From positions 1,364,001-1,428,000 of the forward strand of contig OZ020255.1 in NCBI GenBank assembly GCA_963971285.1: 64,000 nucleotides of DNA. The letters run 5' to 3'. This DNA is from Astropecten irregularis (lineage: Eukaryota > Echinodermata > Asteroidea > Paxillosida > Astropectinidae). Of this stretch, positions 59,024 to 64,000 are shown in pieces; within the stretch, counting starts at the first letter, position 1; every line of letters starts with the position of its first letter. The translations under genes and the position numbers were made by a program. The notes below the pieces were generated by a model. The model saw only the letters and a list, made by a program, of their open reading frames with translations. It ran no database searches and was not told where the DNA came from.

Positions 59024-59092
59024 AGCCTTAAGCATGGTAAGAGTTAAAATGATTATGTTTATGAGGTAAAAAAATAAGCATACGCTCTTATT

Positions 59093-59470
59093 TTAAAGCC
59101 CATGTACAGCATTGGTAACAAACCATAACAGAAATGTTCACAAATTTACCTATAACTTACAGGGTATAAAGACCGGTAAGTAGAAACATACTGTGAACTT
59201 TTTTCTGCCTGAAATGCTGTACATGTATTTATCTAGAAAAGGGTACAACCAAACACAAAACCATTTTTGATCTAGAAAAATAAAAAATGAGACAGCTATT
59301 CCCACACAATTTGGCGTAACAATTGCAACGGTTTTTCGCTGTTTTCTACTGTTTCCCATGATCAATTGCGCTGAAAATTTCACAGGTTTGTTTTTATTCC
59401 ATGACAAATCAAATTATGAGCAGGCTGCAGCTGCTCTGTCACCTTTACCGATTTTGTACATGGCCTTTAA
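59093..59470. mobile_element. Divergent MITE family A
   Basis: 'ttaaagcccatgtacagcat' at the left and 'gattttgtacatggccttta' at the right; same divergent subfamily as 58647. Confidence 0.7.
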
Positions 59471-59634
59471 AATGTTGGGGCTGACAATGTTGCCCAAATA
59501 AATCCAAGTCCCGGTAAGTTGCCAACAACTTGGGATGCCCAAAACAAACCGCTTAGTTTGTTTCAGTTGCAAACTAAAAGTATTCATTGCATTGTTGTAA
59601 AAATAATACACAGTTATCTCTGTTACCAGAGGCC

Positions 59635-59872
59635 AATTTCATAAAACTGTTAAGCTCAAAAATTTGCTTAGCACAACAATGTCTCGCCCAATAAAACAAA
59701 CCACCATTGAAAATTCCATTTGATATTCATGGTCAGCGAACAACCGCCAAAGAACAATCACAAGTGATACACAACACATGGAAATTTGGTTGTTAACCCC
59801 GTTTTTATTAAGACAGAAATGTCATGCTAAGCAAATGTTTGTTCTTAACAGTTTTATGAAATTGGGCCCTGG
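59635..59872. mobile_element. MITE with GGCCAATTTCATAAA ends
   Basis: GAGGCCAATTTCATAAAACT at the left and 'gttttatgaaattgggccc' at the right. AATTTGCTTAGCAC is mirrored by GTCATGCTAAGCAAATG. Sister of 60283-60535. Confidence 0.75.
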
Positions 59873-60282
59873 ATAATGTCACATGATGATAAAACCAAAC
59901 TTACTCCTTCTCAATGACGTAAACTAGCTTTGCCGAAGGATTTTCACCGGCCCTTAAAGATAATATCATACTTTGGTTTTTGTCAAAGAAATAGAGATTC
60001 ATGGGCAAAAATATTAAGACAGATACAGTAACAGTCATCTGTGAAAACTTCAGTCCCAAACTGTGCCAAAATTTTTGAGAAAACAAAAAAACGCAACCAA
60101 AAGCCTTTGATACCCGTTATTTTAGAATGGATTCATGAAATGGAGCCAGAGCCGGAGCTGAGGTTTGGAAAAGGGTCATAATGGCTTTAGGTTTATATCC
60201 ATCTTTTTGCCAGCGAGACCATAGCACAGCTAAATGCAGTGCATCACACTGTGAGAATGCCCATCCTGTCCTAGACACATCC

Positions 60283-60535
60283 TGGCGCCAATTTCATGGC
60301 GCTGCTAAGCACAAACATTTGCTTAGTACAAAAATGTCTTGGCAAATAAAACAAACCACCGTTACAAATTCATTGGATATTCAAGATCAGTGAACAACAG
60401 TCAAAGAAAAAATCACAAGCGATACACAACCATGACAACACATGGAAATTTGGTTGTTAATCTTGTTTTCATTAACACAGATATGTCATGCTTAGCAAGT
60501 TTGTGTGCTAAGCAGCGCGGTGAAATTGCCCCCTG
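60283..60535. mobile_element. MITE with GCCAATTTCATGGC ends
   Basis: GCGCCAATTTCATGGCGCTG at the left and GCAGCGCGGTGAAATTGCCC at the right; interior as in 59635. It ends just downstream of the CROT stop. Confidence 0.75.
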
Positions 60536-60540
60536 GACGT

Positions 60541-60602
60541 GCCCATCTTGACCAAGTCACATCTTGGAGTTGCCCATCTTGACCAAGTCACATCTTGGAG
60601 TT
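60541..60602. repeat. 31-bp tandem duplication spanning the CROT stop codon
   Basis: The unit starting GCCCATCTTGACCAAGTCAC occurs twice exactly (60541-60571, 60572-60602) and a third, changed unit begins at 60603 (GCCCATCATGGCCAAG). On the minus strand the unit contains the codons for GNSKM and the TGA. Confidence 0.9.
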
Positions 60603-63490
60603 GCCCATCATGGCCAAGTTACGGATATCAACCAGGCTTGCATTGATAGCTACAAAGAACTGTCTGATGTTGGTCACTTTGCTGGACCTGAACGTCATGA
60701 AACACGGGTAGTAGCTGAAAGACAACACAGAATACAAGACACCTTGCAACTATCCTTCATTTCCAAAGATGCAGAGATAGTGAAGACAATTCTTGACAGA
60801 ACCAGAGACTAAAACTAGGAGCTTTGTTTCATTGCTAGACAGGACAGGGGTGAGTGCACTATAAACCAGTGTTGGAGTAGAGTGAAACTCAACTCCCAAA
60901 ATTGGAGTACATGAAATCGAGTACAGGCCAATTTTCTAGTACTTTTTATCGAGTATGGGCCAAGTACATTTTATTTTCAAGTACTTTTAATCGAGTACAG
61001 GCAGAGTATTTGTCTGTACTCAAGTTGTAATTGAGTACGAGTACTCCAACACTGCTATAAACTTTTCCATATTATTGAACAATTGAATACATGTGTATTT
61101 TCACTTCTCACACGAATCATTGATAGTTTTTGGACATGCAGAGAGGGCAAACATATGAGGACAAGGTAAGTTGACTTACTAGTTATCCTTGATGGAGTAG
61201 AAGGCACCATATCCATCATGACACATCGGAGCAACAGCACCAAGACTCTCAGAGTAACCCGTACAGCTGGTTGACAGTGTGAAATTTCCTCCACCGCCAC
61301 TGAAAGAATATACATGAAATGCTTATGTCAGAAAACAGGAGCATATGCAAAATATTGGAGGTTTCGCAGTTTAGCACGGGACCTTTTGGTTGAAAAAAAA
61401 AACTTGGGTTCTGAAAAAATTGTTTCTCAACCAGAAAATAAAACATTTGTGGTTCTGAAAATATTTTTACCCAAGAATGTTTAAAATATCTGGTTTCGAA
61501 AACAATTTTTATCAGAAATTTCAAAATTTACAAAATCTGAAATAGGTTAAGAAAGAAAAAACTCAGGTTTTCATAACAAAATTGACCTAACTGAAGCCTT
61601 AAAGCCAAGGTTCCTTTTTGAAAGTTCTCACACTTTCTAAGAATAAGTCCATGTGCTACTTTTAGAGGCCTTCAAAGGTTTATAAACGTGTCTTGGATTG
61701 AGTTTCTGTTGAATTTGACAGCCTACCTTTTTGAGTAAGCGGGATCTTTGTAGAGTTCGGGCATGGGTATCCCCAGCTCCATGGCCAGTGCCTGTAGGCC
61801 AAACAGGTGCCGATCGCAGCCCTTGGCATTGCAGGCCTCAGCCATGTTCTCGTTGTGCTTCTTGACGGCAGCCAAAAATAAGGCACGTCTTTCCGTCAGC
61901 TATAGCAGCAAAAATGCAAAATTTGGTTTAGCTGAACAGTCAATAAAGGCTGTATCACATCAAAAGAGACGTCGCCGCAACGTATCCAACTTATCAGTCG
62001 CTGCAGTCGCGGAGACGTCTCCAACACGAAAATGGTTTGCACTCTCACCAAGGAGACGTCTCTGAGACTTCTTCCTGTCTATATCATGCACCTGACCTCA
62101 ACCAGGAGGGATATCAGCAGGTGTTCAGTCACACGGTTTCTAAAGTGGGTCAAACAGCGTCAAGTACAGTCACAGAGACGTTTCATCAGTCTTTCTAGCA
62201 GGTCTCCAGGAGATGTCTCAGCAGTCGCGGATATAAGTATTCTCCGCGACGTCGCTGCAATTGATGGAGATGTCTCAGAGACGCCACAGAGACTGGAAAA
62301 AGTCTCCTAAAAAATCGAACATGTTTAAACTTCTTACGACTCCTCAGAGACTCCATAATTTGTAGGAGACATCTCGGAGATGTGGGTATCTCACTGGGCT
62401 TGAAACTCGCGACTCCAGATTTTGCTAGTTGCAGATATGTCTTCTCAACATCTCCTGAAAATAATGAAGTCGCTGAGGAGTCGCAAGAAGTTAAAGTCCG
62501 TATCTCACCAAGGGAGCGAAGACTCCAATTTATCAGTCGCTGCAGTCCCGGAGACGTCTCCAACATTGTCCAACCAAAAAAATGGCTTACGCTCTCATCA
62601 ACGGGAGACGTCTCCGCAACATCTCCAGACCAGGTGACAAGCACTTTGGCCGACAGTCACGTATCACGAAAATGTTGCTGCAAAGTCTCCAAGTAGTCGC
62701 TGAAACAGTCTTACTGGTTTCTGGAAGGTCTAGTTTCAAGCCCAGTGAGATTGGGCTTGAAACTAGTTCGCAACTAGCTTGCAATTCCAGATTTTGCTAG
62801 TGGCAGAGACGTCTCCGCAACGTCTCCTGAAAATTATGGAGTCTCTGAGGAGTCGCAAGAAGTTTAAACATATTTGATTTTTTTGGAGACGTCGCACAGA
62901 CTTATAATATCTGCGAATGCTGAGACATCTCTACAACGTCTCCGCGACGTCTCAAGATGCCGCTGAGACCTTCCGGAGATCAGAAAAACTGATGAGACGT
63001 TGCGGAGACGTCTCAGCGACTACTCAGGCAAAGTGTGTGTCGCATGGAGTCGATTTCACCAAACTCTTCGTAACTTACAATCAATCATAGGACTTTTGAT
63101 GCATTGAAGCCCTACACGGGATAGGCCCCCTACGATGGGTTATCTTTCATAACTAGAGTTACGATTGATCGCAGGGCTTCGTGGTCCCCTGGTCTGGAGA
63201 TGTCGAGGACATGTTTCCGTTGGTGAGAGCGTAAGCTATTTATGTGTTGGAGATGTCTCTGTGACTGCAGCGACTGATAAATTGGAGACGTCGCGGCGAT
63301 GTCTCCGTTGGTGAGATATATGGCCTTAAGAGAGACAATTTGATCACCTGACTAGGAAATACTCACCGATTTGGATGGATCTAGCATAGCTTGGCACCAC
63401 CGGACCGATTCCATGGTACAAGTCCTTAGTGTCTCTGTCCTTCCATGGTAGAACTGGCGTGTGGTGGCTGTCTCGTAAGTAGCTACAGGT
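60588..63490 (-). CDS. CROT: Carnitine O-octanoyltransferase-like, last four exons (5' part outside window)
   Basis: Minus-strand exons: 63367-63490, 61727-61899, 61180-61299, 60588-60714, in phase, giving about 180 C-terminal residues of a family near 610 aa. First exon: YETATTRQFYHGRTETLRTC then MESVRWCQAMLDPSK, the carnitine-contacting block; FYHGRTET with VRWCQ fits CROT better than CRAT. Second: KGCDRHLFGLQALAMELG. Third: SGGGGNFTLSTSCTGY and APMCHDGYGAFY. Fourth: FRSSKVTNIRQFF to NLAMMGNSKM and stop. The C-terminal SKM is a PTS1-type tripeptide, so the enzyme should be peroxisomal, moving medium-chain acyl groups between CoA and carnitine. The stop lies in a 31-bp tandem duplication. 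Introns carry a hAT MITE and a large GAGACGTC repeat region. Confidence 0.92.
60867..61054. mobile_element. hAT-type MITE with 8-bp target-site duplication
   Basis: CAGTGTTGGAGTAGAGTG at the left and GTACGAGTACTCCAACACTG at the right. The 8-mer CTATAAAC stands directly outside both ends (60859-60866 and 61055-61062). The 8-bp duplication and CAGTG termini are those of the hAT superfamily. In the last CROT intron. Confidence 0.9.
61945..63330. repeat. GAGACGTC-rich region of nested inverted repeats
   Basis: More than a dozen GAGACGTCTC, GAGACGTCGC or GATGTCTC words, with longer mirrored blocks: CAACTTATCAGTCGCTGCAG (about 61988) against CTGCAGCGACTGATAAATTG (63269), and TTTGCACTCTCACCAAGGAG against TTGGTGAGAGCG (63220). 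62395-62475 and 62750-62830 are further mirrored or repeated parts. A family B MITE (63047-63190) is inserted in it. ORFs across it are repeat artefacts. Confidence 0.75.
63047..63190. mobile_element. MITE family B copy
   Basis: GGAGTCGATTTCACCAAACT at the left and 'gatcgcagggcttcgtgg' at the right; inside, TACGATGGGTTATC as in the 5037 and 11963 copies. Confidence 0.75.
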
Positions 63491-64000
63491 CTGCACAAAA
63501 ACAAAAATATCACTTTTGGTATGAATTTCATAAATAATCAAGCTTTTTAAAGGTAGTATCATACATTGGTAAAGTTGATAGAACAGCTGTGATCTGTTCA
63601 TAATTTTATTTGTCATGGAATAAAAATGAAATTTTCAGCTTAATTGATCATTGGATACAGTAAAAAAAACAGCGAAAAACCGTTGCAATTGTTACACATA
63701 AATTGTGCGGTAATTGTAAATGTGAGGTTTTGATCTCAGAGATCAAAATTGTTTTTGGTCTTTTGTTTTACTCATTTCTGGATAAAAACACCATTTCAGG
63801 CAGAAACATTGTAACGGTATGTTTCTACCACCACCATCTTTATACCCTGTAAGTCATAGGTAAATCTGTGAAGATTTCTGTTTCGGTATGCTACTACCTT
63901 TAAAACAGAAACAGATATAGTAAGATATAGAACAAATATGGAAAGTGTCATCAATATGAAGTCATTGAAAATTAGCACTCAAGGGTTTCTGATTTACTTG
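63491..64000. other. CROT intron with a MITE family A copy
   Basis: No exon is seen up to the window edge. 63546-63902 is a family A element, from TTTAAAGGTAGTATCATACA to 'gtatgctactacctttaa'. Confidence 0.7.

Larger units (their letters stand above)
55497..60587. other. Convergent spacer between the ZCWPW-like gene and CROT
   Basis: Both flanking genes end here. No further gene is supported. Contents: CACACC-ended MITE (55594-55972), hairpins at 56295-56372 and 56951-57096, CATAGAG MITE (57354-57770), two divergent family A elements (58647, 59093), AATTTCATAAA-type MITE (59635-59872), a truncated family A piece (59955-60090) and another AATTTCAT MITE (60283-60535). Confidence 0.65.

Noticed and set aside
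59901-59945. Possible exon on the minus strand reading AGENPSAKLVYVIEK before a GTAAGT
   Set aside because: It begins at a MITE end, no acceptor or partner exon was found, and CROT already ends at 60588.
60564-60812. 82-aa plus-strand ORF looking like a small protein
   Set aside because: The minus strand here is the last CROT exon, with correct phase, acceptor and a PTS1 end; the plus frame has no family resemblance.
62195-62696. 149-aa and 104-aa ORFs
   Set aside because: They lie in the GAGACGTC palindrome field in a CROT intron; open frames on both strands follow from the repeat word.
63344-63616. Minus-strand ORF with a TCSYLRDSHHTPVLPW frame
   Set aside because: The shifted frame in the same exon gives the conserved YETATTRQFYHGRTET block of carnitine acyltransferases.

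Overview
This is eukaryotic nuclear DNA: the genes are cut into many short exons with GT-AG introns, and introns and spacers are packed with small palindromic transposons (MITEs), tRNA-derived SINEs, minisatellites and a LINE tail. The gene repertoire (animal C-mannosyltransferase, sperm microtubule-type protein, ZCWPW-type histone reader, peroxisomal carnitine acyltransferase) and the repeat style suggest a marine invertebrate deuterostome, most likely an echinoderm or another ambulacrarian. The species cannot be fixed from sequence alone. All exon models below were joined by hand from splice sites, reading phase and family conservation. Every multi-exon model closes with consistent phase at every junction.

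Layout. (1) 0.3-2.3 kb, minus: a two-exon Golgi-type glycosyltransferase of 348 aa with an N-terminal membrane anchor and a DSD motif. (2) 2.3-13.6 kb: gene-free, mostly repeats. (3) 13.6-33.7 kb, minus: a complete DPY19L1-like C-mannosyltransferase with 20 coding exons and 723 aa, including two microexons of 25 and 28 nt. (4) 33.7-34.3 kb: a head-to-head promoter interval of about 615 bp. (5) 34.3-40.9 kb, plus: an eight-exon, 448-aa protein resembling SPATA48/SPMIP7, a sperm microtubule inner protein. (6) 44.0-55.5 kb, plus: a 13-exon, 746-aa chromatin protein with a CW zinc finger, a PWWP domain, an AT-hook and an ARID domain. (7) 60.6-64 kb, minus: the last four exons of a CROT-like carnitine acyltransferase ending in the PTS1-like tripeptide SKM. 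Its 5' part lies beyond the right edge.

The most notable observation is gene 6. CW plus PWWP is the ZCWPW1 architecture (reader of H3K4me3 and H3K36me3 in meiosis), but here a well-formed ARID DNA-binding domain and an AT-hook are spliced in frame behind it. The 3' half of the PWWP exon is also tandemly duplicated as a phase-compatible cassette. Three neighbouring genes (DPY19L, SPATA48-like, ZCWPW-like) belong to families with gametogenesis roles in mammals, so the block could be germline-biased. That is inference.

The repeats have their own story: reciprocal nesting of two element families, a SINE insertion with a 12-bp target-site duplication, a hAT-type MITE with a perfect 8-bp duplication, a THAP-domain relic, and several unrelated palindromic elements that share nearly the same short termini.
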